Shown here in pieces: positions 16,549-25,507 of a stretch of DNA of 64,000 bases. Position 1 is the first letter of the stretch. Each line of letters opens with the position of its first letter. Under the pieces are notes generated by a model. The model did no database searches and was not told where the DNA came from. It saw only the letters and a program-made list of their open reading frames with translations. A program made the translations under genes and the position numbers. This DNA comes from Roseiconus lacunae (GTDB taxonomy: Bacteria > Planctomycetota > Planctomycetia > Pirellulales > Pirellulaceae). The stretch spans positions 124,001 to 188,000 of the forward strand of contig NZ_VSZO01000079.1 of NCBI RefSeq assembly GCF_008312935.1, given 5' to 3'.

Positions 16549-17985
16549 TCACTGGTCCGATTCTTGCGAGCGACGATGGCGATTGGTGCGTTCAAGTCGG
16601 TGCGAACGTTCTTCCTGGGTTAAAATCCCCCATCGCAGCGCGCGATCCTGGTCGTACTGCTTGCCCAATTGTAGCGCGATCGTCGCCTTGGCCATCTCAA
16701 ATCCTAAATAGAACGCGTGCCCCGGATCGACGTTGTCCGAAATTGGCTGTTCCAGCAGTTGGGCGAATAAACCGAACGCATCCTCGTCTTGAAGGTGAAG
16801 CTGACGAGAAACCAAGTGGATCTGATCGTCTTGGGCAAACAGACGGTAGTTATTGTCTTTGATCGCTACGGCGAGTTCCTCGAACATCTCGGGTGAGTAT
16901 GGCACTTGCCGATGATCTCGCAACATCACCAATCCGTCGGACATGTTTTTGGGAGGCGTTCGCCGCCGGACAGACGCACGCACGATTCGCCGAGCCAAAT
17001 CGCATTCGCGGACGCTGGTCCGTGCCCAGTTGATCACTTGCGTCGTCAAAACGCTTTCGATGCGCAGCTCTTGGCAGATCCCCAGCAGTATCAAATTGAT
17101 ACCGGCAGAATCGACATCCGAAAGCTCGGTTAAATTTCCGATGCCCATCATCATCGCAAGTTCTGGATAACGCCGCCGCGTTTCCGCATACCGCACCAGG
17201 CTCTCAGCAAGTCCGGCACCAATTGGCTCGAGAATCGGGTCCAATCGCATGGCAACATTTCTTCGCGATAAGAATTCGACCGTCGCATCCAAACTGTCCA
17301 GGTCACTCGGTGTATCCGGAATCACGACGACTTCGGCTGGCCAATCGACAGCTTTGTCACGATTGCCAGAATTGACACTCAAGACCAACGAGGCGCCCGC
17401 TTGAATTGCCCGCTCCGCTTCGCCCGGATCGAACGTGTCGATACTGACCTGGATCCCCAGTTCAACCAACGCCGAAACGTACCCGTCGATTGATTCCGAT
17501 GGTGCAGACGGATCACACCCCAGGTCAATCCGATTCGCCCCGTCGGCGACAAGTCGCTTGGCTTGTCGAACGACTTCTGCGATGGTCAATCGTGGCGCGT
17601 GGTTGATCTCGGCGATGATTTCGATGTCATATTGATCAAGGTTCAGCGGAGGTCGCTGCTGGCCGAATAATTGACCCATATCGCGGCAATCTTTAGGGCC
17701 AACAACCAATTCCGCTTGGCCCATTTCGTCCAAGCGTTGCGTTAACGCGTCAAGTTCGCGATCGCAGTAACCGGGAACTACCACATGTGTCGTCGACTCC
17801 GGTGGTGACACGCGTTTGGCGATCCATTTGGCGGTCATCAATGCTGCGACTGTGATCGGCAACACGTCAATCGAGTAGCCAAACCCATAACGCTCGGACA
17901 ACTTCGAGACGATATCACCAACGGCAGACGCTGCAAGTTTCCCAGTGACGAAATGGTAGTGTCGTGCGGAGTAGTTCGGGTTCAT
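16549..17985 (-). CDS. DHPS-like, DUF6513-type protein (tetrahydromethanopterin-linked)
   Basis: 478 residues. The N-terminal 130 residues (HYHFVTGKLA, VLPITVAALMTAKWIA, VVVPGYCDRELD) match the DUF6513-type domain. Residues about 145-330 form a dihydropteroate-synthase-like TIM barrel: EIIAEINHAP, ANRIDLGCDPS, VSIDTFDPGEAERAIQAGASLVLSVNSGN. The C-terminal part (from about 340) is specific to this group. Homologues occur in methanogens, methylotrophs and planctomycetes with tetrahydromethanopterin-dependent C1 metabolism and are thought to act in cofactor synthesis; the exact step is not settled. No other C1 gene is visible here. The ATG is followed by NPNYSARHYHF. Confidence 0.82.
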   Translation of the reverse strand: MNPNYSARHYHFVTGKLAASAVGDIVSKLSERYGFGYSIDVLPITVAALMTAKWIAKRVSPPESTTHVVVPGYCDRELDALTQRLDEMGQAELVVGPKDCRDMGQLFGQQRPPLNLDQYDIEIIAEINHAPRLTIAEVVRQAKRLVADGANRIDLGCDPSAPSESIDGYVSALVELGIQVSIDTFDPGEAERAIQAGASLVLSVNSGNRDKAVDWPAEVVVIPDTPSDLDSLDATVEFLSRRNVAMRLDPILEPIGAGLAESLVRYAETRRRYPELAMMMGIGNLTELSDVDSAGINLILLGICQELRIESVLTTQVINWARTSVRECDLARRIVRASVRRRTPPKNMSDGLVMLRDHRQVPYSPEMFEELAVAIKDNNYRLFAQDDQIHLVSRQLHLQDEDAFGLFAQLLEQPISDNVDPGHAFYLGFEMAKATIALQLGKQYDQDRALRWGILTQEERSHRLERTNRHRRSQESDQ

Positions 17986-18406
17986 GCGGAAAGCTTGACG
18001 GGCAGCGTCGCAAAGACAAGTGCGGTAAACCGATCGCTCATCGGAAGCGGCGGTCGTTCATCGAATCGTTGGTGTTTCACTTTATCGTAATCGAGGATTC
18101 TTTGTGACCGAGAAGCAAATGGAAGATCAATCAACCACCGTTGATTCGTAACTTTTGAACCCTACAACGTTGGACAAGCTCGCACCGCAGAACGCGGCCG
18201 CATCGTGTTCGTTTGGAAATCGATAGCGGGTTTGGTATTCGTTGAACGATTCAGAGCATGCGAACAACGTAACGCGAATGCGATACCAAATTTTGAGCGA
18301 GTCCGTAGGAACCAAGTCTGGGTTTTTGGCAACCGAAACTGATCATGCTGGGTTGTAATGCAGTTGCTTGGAGCGCACGCGCGACAAAGTTTTTGCTGGC
18401 ATCCGC

Positions 18407-18435
18407 TTGACATGCTATTGACGTTGACGAGGTAC
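18407..18435 (+). promoter_or_regulatory. Possible promoter of the ncRNA candidate
   Basis: A perfect TTGACA lies at 18407-18412. At 17-bp spacing the -10 would fall near AGGTAC (18430-18435), which is poor. It would start a transcript near 18443, just before the terminator-ended structure. Confidence 0.25.
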
Positions 18436-18442
18436 GACGTAC

Positions 18443-18535
18443 AACATCGGTAGCGAGAGATCCGTGTTCGATTCTTGTAAGCCGATAGGAGATTGGCGAA
18501 TGAGTTTCGACGTGGCCGGGATCTCTCGTTTTTTT
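18443..18535 (+). ncRNA. Structured RNA candidate ending in a rho-independent terminator
   Basis: CGAGAGATCC (18454-18463) is perfectly complementary to GGATCTCTCG (18519-18528), and seven T follow directly (18529-18535). Inside, GCCGAT (18481-18486) pairs with ATTGGC (18492-18497, one G-U) around an AGGAG loop, flanked by ATTC/GAAT pairing. So a branched RNA of about 90 nt can form. The AGGAG loop has the A-x-GGA-like form of CsrA/RsmA sites or of an exposed Shine-Dalgarno. No known RNA family is recognised. Alternatives are a terminating leader for the RluA-type gene 245 bp downstream, or the terminator of an unseen transcript. Confidence 0.45.
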
Positions 18536-18708
18536 ATGCGCTGGCACCAAGTGGAGCCCATCGCAATGGTGATCACGCCGTGCTGCCGGGGTACGTTACT
18601 CGATTGGTCTCGGTTGCCGAACGGTTGTGATCACGGGGCACCCTCAACGGTACGCACGGTCGACCGACTCGTTTAGCGACGTCTGTGATGTGTGTTGGCA
18701 TAGTCGTT

Positions 18709-18772
18709 CAGCACTGTATTGAATCAGCACTGCATTGAATCAGCGCTGCATTAAATCAACGCTGTATTAAAC
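18709..18772 (+). repeat. Four tandem 16-bp repeats
   Basis: Four consecutive 16-mers: CAGCACTGTATTGAAT, CAGCACTGCATTGAAT, CAGCGCTGCATTAAAT and CAACGCTGTATTAAAC. Neighbouring copies differ at one to four positions. They end 8 bp before the GTG that opens the RluA-type frame, so they lie in its leader or promoter. Confidence 0.85.
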
Positions 18773-18780
18773 TGCGAACT

Positions 18781-19551
18781 GTGGCAGGTGTGAACGGCCG
18801 GAATCATCTAAACACGCGCGACGATCCTCGATCACCGATGAACCATCCACCAAAGAACACGGCGACCAAGACTGACAGCATGTCTTCGGACTCTCTCTCG
18901 CCGATCGAAGTGATTTGGAGATGCGATAACGCGATCGCGATCAACAAACCAAGCGGCTTGGCAACACAAGCGCCAGCCGGAATCGAGAGCGTGGAAAGTC
19001 GTTTGATCGCGCAGCTTTCACGCCAAGATGCTTACTTGGCATTTCCACATCGTCTGGACCGTGCCGTGAGTGGCGTTTTGCTTGTCGCACTTACCAAACG
19101 CGCCGCTCGGTTACTTAGCGGGCAATTCGCATCACGCAAAACAACGAAGCACTACGTCGCGATTGTTCAAGGGCAAGCGATGCTCGACGAAGTCTGGGAG
19201 GACTACCTTTGTAAGACCAAAGGTAAGCCACGAACGGAAGTGGTTGAGCAGAATTCCGAAGGTGCGAAGCTCGCTTCGACAATCGTACGGACGATCGATA
19301 TGGACGCGAATCGTGACCAGACACGGTTGGAGCTTCAGCCATTGACAGGCCGAATGCATCAGTTGCGTGTGCAAACGTCATCGCGTGGATTTCCGATCGT
19401 CGGTGATAATCTGTACGGAGGCAGAGCAATCCCGGTCGAACAAGTCAAACCACCTTTGGTCGATCGGATTTTGCTGCACGCGGCAAAACTGGAATTTTTT
19501 AACCCGACCAGTGGGAAACGTGAAAGCGTGGTCGCGAGTTGTTCGTTCTGA
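18781..19551 (+). CDS. RluA-family pseudouridine synthase
   Basis: 256 residues. AINKPSGLATQAP is the family N-terminal motif; FPHRLDRAVSGVLLVALT holds the catalytic Asp in HRLDR; TKHYVAIVQG, LQPLTGRMHQLRVQTSSRGFPIVGDNLYGG and ILLHAAKLEF complete the RluA/RluC/RluD core. It isomerises uridine in rRNA or tRNA; the target is not predictable. There is no S4 domain, and the size fits the short RluA-like group. The first start is GTG at the 5' end; ATG codons at 18838 and 18881 are equally possible. The 16-bp repeats end just upstream. Confidence 0.85.
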   Translation: MAGVNGRNHLNTRDDPRSPMNHPPKNTATKTDSMSSDSLSPIEVIWRCDNAIAINKPSGLATQAPAGIESVESRLIAQLSRQDAYLAFPHRLDRAVSGVLLVALTKRAARLLSGQFASRKTTKHYVAIVQGQAMLDEVWEDYLCKTKGKPRTEVVEQNSEGAKLASTIVRTIDMDANRDQTRLELQPLTGRMHQLRVQTSSRGFPIVGDNLYGGRAIPVEQVKPPLVDRILLHAAKLEFFNPTSGKRESVVASCSF

Positions 19552-19725
19552 TTGTGGGAAAATGAACCACCCAGAAAGTAATGAAAGTGCTCTCCATATC
19601 CGCGACTGACGCCAATCATCATCCCTCGGGTTGTTTGCGAGGCGCATTCTGCGGTATCAAAAGTAGTCGTTGAGGGCCGCCGTTGTCCCTCAAATTAGAT
19701 CGCCTTTCGTAAACCAGGCAGTCGG

Positions 19726-20526
19726 ATGACCCGCATCGGTGCAGTTTCTTACCTGAATACCAAACCGTTGATTCACGGTTTGCGCGACGCACTGCCGGAG
19801 GGCGATACACTCTCGCTGAATTTGCCCAGCAGGCTCGCCGAACAGCTCGATCATGGAGAGTTAGATGTCGCGTTGATCCCCTCGGTCGAGTACTTTCGAG
19901 GACTTGCGCGGCACACCACTTCTGATCATTATCAAATCATTTCAGACGCCGTCATCGCGTGTCGCGGACCCGTTTGGAGCGTACGATTGGTTAGTCGGGT
20001 ACCCGTCAGTGAAATTCGCACCCTGGCGCTCGACGAGGGGAGCCGCACGAGCGCCGCGCTCGTGCGAGTTTTGCTTTGGCAACTACACAAGATTCGACCT
20101 CAGACAACGATCTTGCCGATCGAGCAGCCACCCGAAGCTGCCGATGCCGACGCGGTGTTGATCATTGGTGACCGCGCGATGCGCCCGGAGACGGGATTGT
20201 ACGAAGAAATCTGGGATCTTGGCGATCGATGGTGCCGACACACCGAGCTTCCCTTTGTGTTCGCGATGTGGATTGCGCGACCGGGGGTGGACGTCAATTA
20301 CCTCGTCCCGATTTTGGAATCCTGTCGGGATCGAGGCCTGGAGGCGTCGGAGACGATTGCGCGGCAGTACGCCGCATCGCACGGCCTGACAACCGAAGAC
20401 CTATATCGATATTTTGCAGAGAACTTACACTTTACCTTGGGGCCGAAAGAACGCGCCGGTCTGGCCAGCTTTCGTCAGGGCTGCGAAGAACTGGGACTGA
20501 TCAGTGACGGCCGCACAGTCGGCTAG
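19726..20526 (+). CDS. mqnA: Chorismate dehydratase, futalosine pathway
   Basis: 266 residues. RIGAVSYLNTKPLIHGL at the N-terminus, LDVALIPSVEYFRG, SVRLVSRVPVSEIRTLALDEGSRTS, VLIIGDRAM and LPFVFAMWIAR are the MqnA/MqnD solute-binding-fold motifs, and the sequence is MqnA-like rather than MqnD-like. MqnA converts chorismate to 3-enolpyruvylbenzoate, the entry step of the futalosine route to menaquinone. The mqnC gene follows on the same strand after a 150-bp gap; mqnB, mqnD and mqnE are not in this window. Confidence 0.9.
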   Translation: MTRIGAVSYLNTKPLIHGLRDALPEGDTLSLNLPSRLAEQLDHGELDVALIPSVEYFRGLARHTTSDHYQIISDAVIACRGPVWSVRLVSRVPVSEIRTLALDEGSRTSAALVRVLLWQLHKIRPQTTILPIEQPPEAADADAVLIIGDRAMRPETGLYEEIWDLGDRWCRHTELPFVFAMWIARPGVDVNYLVPILESCRDRGLEASETIARQYAASHGLTTEDLYRYFAENLHFTLGPKERAGLASFRQGCEELGLISDGRTVG

Positions 20527-20676
20527 TCTTTCGCCTTACCTTTGTTTTCCAGTCGACACTGTTGCCAGACGCGATTTCTCGCGCCCTGGCGAGCACAACG
20601 GCTGGAAAATCATACTGGGGCGGACGCAAGTCTGCCTCAGCGTCAAACTTGTTTGAACCAACGATTGAGTGCAGTG

Positions 20677-21810
20677 ATGATCACGGACATTTTGGAAAAG
20701 GCTGTTGCCGGAGAACGCATTAGCGGTGAGGAAGCCCACCAATTGCTCGAAAGTCGTGATTTAGCGGCGATCGGCTCGGCTGCCGATCAGGTCTCGCGGC
20801 GAATGCATCCCGAACCGTACCGAACGTACAACGTCGATCGGAACATCAACTACACCAACGTCTGCACCGCCGTTTGCAATTTTTGTGCGTTCTACCGTGG
20901 TCCAAAAAGCGATGAAGGCTACGTTCTGCCTCGCGAAGAGCTGTTCAAGAAAATCGAGGAGACCGTTGCCGTCGGTGGCAATCAGATCTTGCTCCAAGGT
21001 GGTTTGCATCCCAAGTACAAGTTGGACTGGTACGAAGAGATGTTGCGGGACATCAAGTCTCGCTTTCCGATGGTCAACATTCACGGTTTTAGCCCCCCAG
21101 AGCTGCACCACTTTACGAAAGTCAACAAACTCCCGATTGAGGAGGTACTCGCCCGGCTTAAAGAGGCAGGGTTGGGAAGTATTCCCGGTGGGGGCGCCGA
21201 AATCCTGGTCGATCGCGTTCGCCACGAACTGACCCGCGGCAAAGTGATGAGCGACGATTGGCTGAACGTGATGCGCGTCTGGCACAAGCTCGGTGGCATC
21301 AGCACCGCGACGATGATGTTTGGACACGTTGAAACGCTGGCCGAACGTGTCGAACACTTGCAACGGGTGCGAGACCTTCAAGACGAGACGGCTGGATTTA
21401 CGGCGTTCATTTGTTGGACCTTCCAGCCCGAAAACACTGATTTGAGTGATATCCCTGCGGCAGGGTCGTTTGAGTATCTGAAAACACAAGCCGTCTCGCG
21501 ATTGTTTCTTGATAACGTCCCCAATATCCAAAGCAGCTGGGTGACACAGGGCTTGAAAATGGGACAACTCGCCATGCTCTACGGTGCTAACGACATGGGG
21601 AGTTTGATGCTGGAAGAAAACGTGGTCGCCGAGGCGGGCACGGTGCACTTTCTGTCGCTACTTCAGATCCGCGAAGCGATCGAAGAGTTGGGCTTCCAGC
21701 CTCGTCAGCGCGACGTTTTCTACAACCTCGTTGACGAGGATTTGGAGAGGCAAGCGATCGAGGCGAACGGGGGGCCGGGGCCGAAGGACGTCGTCCAACT
21801 GGCTGTCTAG
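20677..21810 (+). CDS. mqnC: Cyclic dehypoxanthinyl futalosine synthase (radical SAM)
   Basis: 377 residues from ATG 20677; the in-frame region upstream is not family-like. NYTNVCTAVCNFCAFYR has the radical SAM C-x3-C-x2-C cluster at Cys63, Cys67 and Cys70. ILLQGGLHPKYKLDWYEEM, HGFSPPEL, GLGSIPGGGAEIL and TATMMFGHVET are the MqnC signature blocks, with a C-terminal GANDMGSLMLEENVV segment. It closes the spiro ring of dehypoxanthinyl futalosine using SAM and a 4Fe-4S cluster. Together with mqnA it shows menaquinone is made by the futalosine route. Confidence 0.93.
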   Translation: MITDILEKAVAGERISGEEAHQLLESRDLAAIGSAADQVSRRMHPEPYRTYNVDRNINYTNVCTAVCNFCAFYRGPKSDEGYVLPREELFKKIEETVAVGGNQILLQGGLHPKYKLDWYEEMLRDIKSRFPMVNIHGFSPPELHHFTKVNKLPIEEVLARLKEAGLGSIPGGGAEILVDRVRHELTRGKVMSDDWLNVMRVWHKLGGISTATMMFGHVETLAERVEHLQRVRDLQDETAGFTAFICWTFQPENTDLSDIPAAGSFEYLKTQAVSRLFLDNVPNIQSSWVTQGLKMGQLAMLYGANDMGSLMLEENVVAEAGTVHFLSLLQIREAIEELGFQPRQRDVFYNLVDEDLERQAIEANGGPGPKDVVQLAV

Positions 21811-21827
21811 GGCGGCCTCGCTCGCAA

Positions 21828-21859
21828 TTGGAGACGGTCGCGCCCCGTTAGCGTATAAT
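21828..21859 (+). promoter_or_regulatory. Candidate sigma-70-type promoter upstream of scpA
   Basis: A perfect TATAAT at 21854-21859 has only a weak -35 (TTGGAG at 21828-21833, 20-bp spacing). It starts 17 bp after the mqnC stop and points towards scpA, whose start is 219 bp downstream. Confidence 0.35.
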
Positions 21860-22077
21860 GCCTCGTGGGTGATGAACTAAAATCAGATCTCATGGTTCCC
21901 ACATGGCGTTGGTTCACTGTTGAGACCAAACGCGCAGCCGATCAGCCGAGGGCGTGAGCTCGGTCCGTAAACTCTGTCGCTGAACGGAAACCGTAGCCAA
22001 CACCATGCGGCTACCCAGTATTTTACAGATCGTTGAAACACGCCCGCGATCGTTCGACTCCTTGCCATCGGCCTTGC

Positions 22078-22887
22078 ATGACCTTTCGAGTTCAATTGGC
22101 GACATACAACGGGCCGATGGACCTGTTGCTTTATTTGGCGCGACGGCAGGAAGTAAGTCTGTCCGAGTTATCGCTTGCCAAGGTGATCGATCAATACGGC
22201 GAGTACCTTGAGCTACTGCAAGAGCTCGATCTGACCGACATCGGCGATTTTTTGGACCTGGCCAGCACACTCGTCGAGCTGAAAAGTCAGATGGTGCTTC
22301 CGAAGACGGTCGAAGAGGAGGAGCCACAGACCGAGCAGCTCGACGACCCGCAGTCCGAATTGGTCGAACGTCTTCTACAGTACAAGGAGATCCGCGATGC
22401 GGCGTCGGTACTCGACGAAATGGCCCATCGTTGGCAAATGCGCTACCCCCGTCTTTCCGATGATTTGCCCAAGCGTCGCATCGATCCAGGCGATCAACCG
22501 ATTGCCGATTTGGAGATTTGGGATTTGGTCAGCGCCTTCGGACGGATCATGCGCGAATCCGCCGGCCCGCCGCCGACCGAAGTGATTTACGATGATACGC
22601 CGATCCACGTTTACATGAAGCGTATTCACCAGCACCTTTCATCGAATCCGCGGGTGCCGTTGATGGACCTGGTTGACATGGGGCTACACAAGTCGGCCGT
22701 CATTGGTTGGTTCCTCGCGACGTTGGAATTGACACGCCACCACGGCGCCGCGGTAGAAGAAGACGAGGGTGGTGACATTGTGATCGTCAAGACGGATCAT
22801 TATTCTTCGGACCTGTCGGTCAACGAAGTCGATAACTACGGTAGCAACGGGAAGGTCGCTACTAACTTGCCGAACCAACCACGTTGA
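22078..22887 (+). CDS. scpA: Segregation and condensation protein A
   Basis: 269 residues from the ATG before TFRVQLATYNGPMDLLLYLARRQEVSLSEL, which is the ScpA N-terminal SMC-binding motif; a TTG 45 bp upstream is less likely. DFLDLASTLVELKSQMVLP and LVERLLQYKEIRDAASVL are the next family helices, and the C-terminal winged helix is near residues 195-240. ScpA is the kleisin bridging SMC and ScpB in chromosome condensation. No scpB or smc gene adjoins it. An acidic and then Asn/Ser-rich tail (EEDEGGDIVIVK onward) is extra to the common core. Confidence 0.9.
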   Translation: MTFRVQLATYNGPMDLLLYLARRQEVSLSELSLAKVIDQYGEYLELLQELDLTDIGDFLDLASTLVELKSQMVLPKTVEEEEPQTEQLDDPQSELVERLLQYKEIRDAASVLDEMAHRWQMRYPRLSDDLPKRRIDPGDQPIADLEIWDLVSAFGRIMRESAGPPPTEVIYDDTPIHVYMKRIHQHLSSNPRVPLMDLVDMGLHKSAVIGWFLATLELTRHHGAAVEEDEGGDIVIVKTDHYSSDLSVNEVDNYGSNGKVATNLPNQPR

Positions 22888-22909
22888 CGTTCCGCCGCTC
22901 GCTTCCTTT

Positions 22910-24574
22910 TTGTCGTATCGAACGGATTTCGTGTCTATTCCCAACGTCGCTTTTCTCCATTGCCACTTTCGACGCGGCGGGGTAACTCAGGTCGTCGAAA
23001 ACCAGGTTGCGGCACTCGTTCGGCACGGCACGGCCAACATTTGCTTGTTATCCGGTGGCCGAAACGAAGGGCTATCGGCGTCGACCGAGACGCACGCGGA
23101 TGTTCGTCGCATCGAAGGACTCGATTATGACAGTGTCATGCAAACGCAGGCCGGGGGGACTCTTGAAAGCGACTTACTGTCGCGCGGATTGGAACTCGCC
23201 AAATTGATTCATGCATCGCTCAGCGGCATCGGCTGGGTCCCCGATCGATCGGTCCTTCATTGGCATAACCATTCGTTAGGGAAAAATGTCGCCATTCCGA
23301 TCGCCATCGGTGTTCTGGCAAACCGATTTGGTTACCGACAGGTACTTCAGATCCACGACTTCGCCGAAGATTTTCGTCCGGAAAACTATGGCAGGTTGAT
23401 TCAAGCGGCGATGGACGCTGGCTATGCGAACCCAGCAGGCAAAACGAACGAACACGAGTTGCCCGGACCGGCGAGTGTCAACCGATTCCTGTTCCCCGTT
23501 GCGGCCTCGATCCGTTATGCCACGTTAACCTCCGGCGACGCGACCTTGCTTTCACAAATTGGTGTGGAAGCCAACTCGATCGATGTCTTACCTAACGGGG
23601 TTGCGTTGGATATTCATTCGATGATGGGGCGTGAAGAGGCAAGGAAGAAGCTTCTATCGGCCGCCGCTCTTCCCAGTGAAGCGACGTGGTGTGTTTATCC
23701 GGTACGCGGTATCCGCCGAAAAAACGTAGGCGAGTTCTTGCTGCTTTCACGTCTAATGCCGGAAGGTTTGCATTCCGGGCTAACTCTGCCACCGACGACG
23801 CCGATTGAACTCGCATCTTACGAGCGATGGAAAGCGGTCGCCGATCGCTTCGCACCACGGGCGGTATTTGATGCGGGCATCATTCCCGGTGTTTCATTTG
23901 TCGACAACTTGGCGGCCTGCTCCTTTGTCTTGTCGACCAGTGCGGCAGAAGGATTTGGCATGGCTTTCTTGGAACCGTGGTTGGCAAGACGTGGGGTGGT
24001 CGCGCGGCGGCTGTCTCACGTAACCGATGATTTTCAACGTGCGGGCGTGGATCTTGATCGTCTCTATGACGCAGTGGAGATTCCCGGATCGGCCGCATGG
24101 GTCACCGAGTGTCTTCAAGAATCGGGCGAAGCCTATCGAAACGCCTGGAAACCGATTCGTGACCGGTTTGGTGATCAGTTTGTCGGGGCATCGACGTCGG
24201 AATCAGATCGCGCAATCGCTACTCACCACATTGATTTCGCGCGATTAATACCCAAACGGCAAATCGAAGTCTTACGACGAATGGACGCAGACAAAGGCTT
24301 CGAAGACGAAATCCGGGCGGCAAACCCGGTGCTGGGGCGTTCGATCTCAACACCATTTGCCGACCAGCAGCTAGAACGCAATCACGATCAGATCGGGCAC
24401 GCGTATTCGATCGAGGCGACCGCACAACGTCTCGTGCGAGTCTATCAACGGTTCGGTGATTCATCAGGATCCGAATCGTTCCTACACGCTTCACACTCCG
24501 ATCAATCGCTGGCAACCCTGATCAATCGGTCACGTCCATTTTTTCCATGTCGTGTTGAATCGGAGATCGCTTAA
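22910..24574 (+). CDS. Glycosyltransferase, GT4/GT-B type
   Basis: 554 residues. The N-terminal Rossmann half opens with VAFLHCHFRRGGVTQVVENQV, and the second half has the usual RKNVGEFLLLSRLMPEG donor-site region and AAEGFGMAFLEPWLARRGVVARR, the E-x7-E motif of GT-B retaining enzymes. It is longer than typical GT4 proteins, with a C-terminal extension of about 100 residues. The start could be TTG at the 5' end or GTG at 22931. The stop shares one base with the start of the HAD gene (TAATG), so the pair is coupled. The acceptor is unknown; the neighbours suggest a small glycoside. Confidence 0.8.
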   Translation: MSYRTDFVSIPNVAFLHCHFRRGGVTQVVENQVAALVRHGTANICLLSGGRNEGLSASTETHADVRRIEGLDYDSVMQTQAGGTLESDLLSRGLELAKLIHASLSGIGWVPDRSVLHWHNHSLGKNVAIPIAIGVLANRFGYRQVLQIHDFAEDFRPENYGRLIQAAMDAGYANPAGKTNEHELPGPASVNRFLFPVAASIRYATLTSGDATLLSQIGVEANSIDVLPNGVALDIHSMMGREEARKKLLSAAALPSEATWCVYPVRGIRRKNVGEFLLLSRLMPEGLHSGLTLPPTTPIELASYERWKAVADRFAPRAVFDAGIIPGVSFVDNLAACSFVLSTSAAEGFGMAFLEPWLARRGVVARRLSHVTDDFQRAGVDLDRLYDAVEIPGSAAWVTECLQESGEAYRNAWKPIRDRFGDQFVGASTSESDRAIATHHIDFARLIPKRQIEVLRRMDADKGFEDEIRAANPVLGRSISTPFADQQLERNHDQIGHAYSIEATAQRLVRVYQRFGDSSGSESFLHASHSDQSLATLINRSRPFFPCRVESEIA

Positions 24575-25440
24575 TGGGACATCCTTGGTATCAACCCGTC
24601 TTGGATCACCGTCAACCGATCGATCCGATCCCGACCGATTATTCGGCACAACTACAGCATCTCGATGGCATTCGCGCCGTGATATTTGATGTTTACGGGA
24701 CGTTAGTCATCAGCGGCAGCGGCGATGTCGGCTCTGCCGACGCAACAGATCGTGGAACGTTTTTCGACGAGGCGTTCAAGGCGGCGGGGATTGATTGTTC
24801 GGCCGGGCGTCAGCCAACGATCGAAGACCTTCATCGACAAATTCAAATCAGTAACGAGAGTCGGTTGAGTGAATCGTGTACGAAGCCGGAGGTGGACATA
24901 GTCGATGTCTGGCGGTCCACACTGGTCGAATGCGGCGTCGCCGTTGATTCGGTCACATCGTTGCACCGATTGGCGGCCGAATACGAAGCTCGCGCCAACC
25001 CGACTTGGCCCATGCCGAACGCCAAATCACTGTTGGCCGAATTGCACGGTCGTGGGCTTCATCTGGGAATCGTTAGCAACGCTCAGGGATTCACATTGCC
25101 ACTAATCGAAGAAATTGCGGGGGACTTTGGCGGCAATTCGGTATTTGACCTCGACTTGTGCGTGTTTTCATACCGCTATCGTCATGCCAAGCCGGACGTG
25201 TGTTTGTTTGACGTATTGTGTGACAGGCTTTCGGGCCTACAAATCGATCCCGGCGAGGCGGTTTACGTCGGAAACGACCGTTTGAACGATATCTGGGCTG
25301 CCGCGACGGCGGGCTTGAAAACGGCGTGGTTTACAGGGGATAGTCGAAGTTGTCGCCCACGGGATGACGATAGTCGCGTCACCGGACTGACCCAAAATAT
25401 TGTTTTAACGGACTTGCAAGAATTATCACGCTGCGTTTAA
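24574..25440 (+). CDS. HAD superfamily hydrolase
   Basis: 288 residues. VIFDVYGTLV (about 36-45) is HAD motif I with the nucleophile Asp and the general acid position replaced by Tyr, as in some subfamily I members. GIVSNAQG is motif II, HAKPDVCLF provides the motif III Lys, and VYVGNDRLNDIWAAATAG is motif IV. A phosphatase role is the usual one. It sits between two glycosyltransferase genes, coupled to the first, and could remove phosphate from a glycosyl-phosphate intermediate; this is inference. A GC-rich hairpin follows the stop. Confidence 0.82.
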   Translation: MGHPWYQPVLDHRQPIDPIPTDYSAQLQHLDGIRAVIFDVYGTLVISGSGDVGSADATDRGTFFDEAFKAAGIDCSAGRQPTIEDLHRQIQISNESRLSESCTKPEVDIVDVWRSTLVECGVAVDSVTSLHRLAAEYEARANPTWPMPNAKSLLAELHGRGLHLGIVSNAQGFTLPLIEEIAGDFGGNSVFDLDLCVFSYRYRHAKPDVCLFDVLCDRLSGLQIDPGEAVYVGNDRLNDIWAAATAGLKTAWFTGDSRSCRPRDDDSRVTGLTQNIVLTDLQELSRCV

Positions 25441-25442
25441 TC

Positions 25443-25464
25443 GGCCGAGTGAGGATCGGCCTTT
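25443..25464 (+). terminator. Hairpin after the HAD gene, weak terminator or attenuator
   Basis: GGCCGA (25443-25448) pairs with TCGGCC (25456-25461) across a 7-nt loop, followed by TTT. It sits 2 bp after the HAD stop and 47 bp before the next glycosyltransferase, so it would only partly separate the genes. Confidence 0.35.
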
Positions 25465-25507
25465 GCCGGACGCGCCGCCTACGTATTGCCTAAAAAATTG
25501 ACGAGAT

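Larger units (their letters stand above)
17986..18780. other. Long gene-free region with RNA candidate and tandem repeats
   Basis: 795 bp without a convincing coding frame; a 70-codon frame around 18464-18676 runs through the RNA structure and has no domain. The region holds the ncRNA candidate at 18443-18535, two copies of the palindrome GTGATCAC (18569-18576 and 18627-18634) and the 16-bp tandem repeats at 18709-18772. Confidence 0.5.

Noticed and set aside
18464..18676. 70-codon frame inside the RNA candidate
   Set aside because: Runs through the terminator structure, with no domain.
18709..18772. CRISPR array
   Set aside because: The units are contiguous 16-mers with no spacers, so this is a simple tandem repeat.
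20761..21648. 295-codon minus-strand frame opposite mqnC
   Set aside because: Antisense to the radical SAM gene; no domain and no ribosome site.
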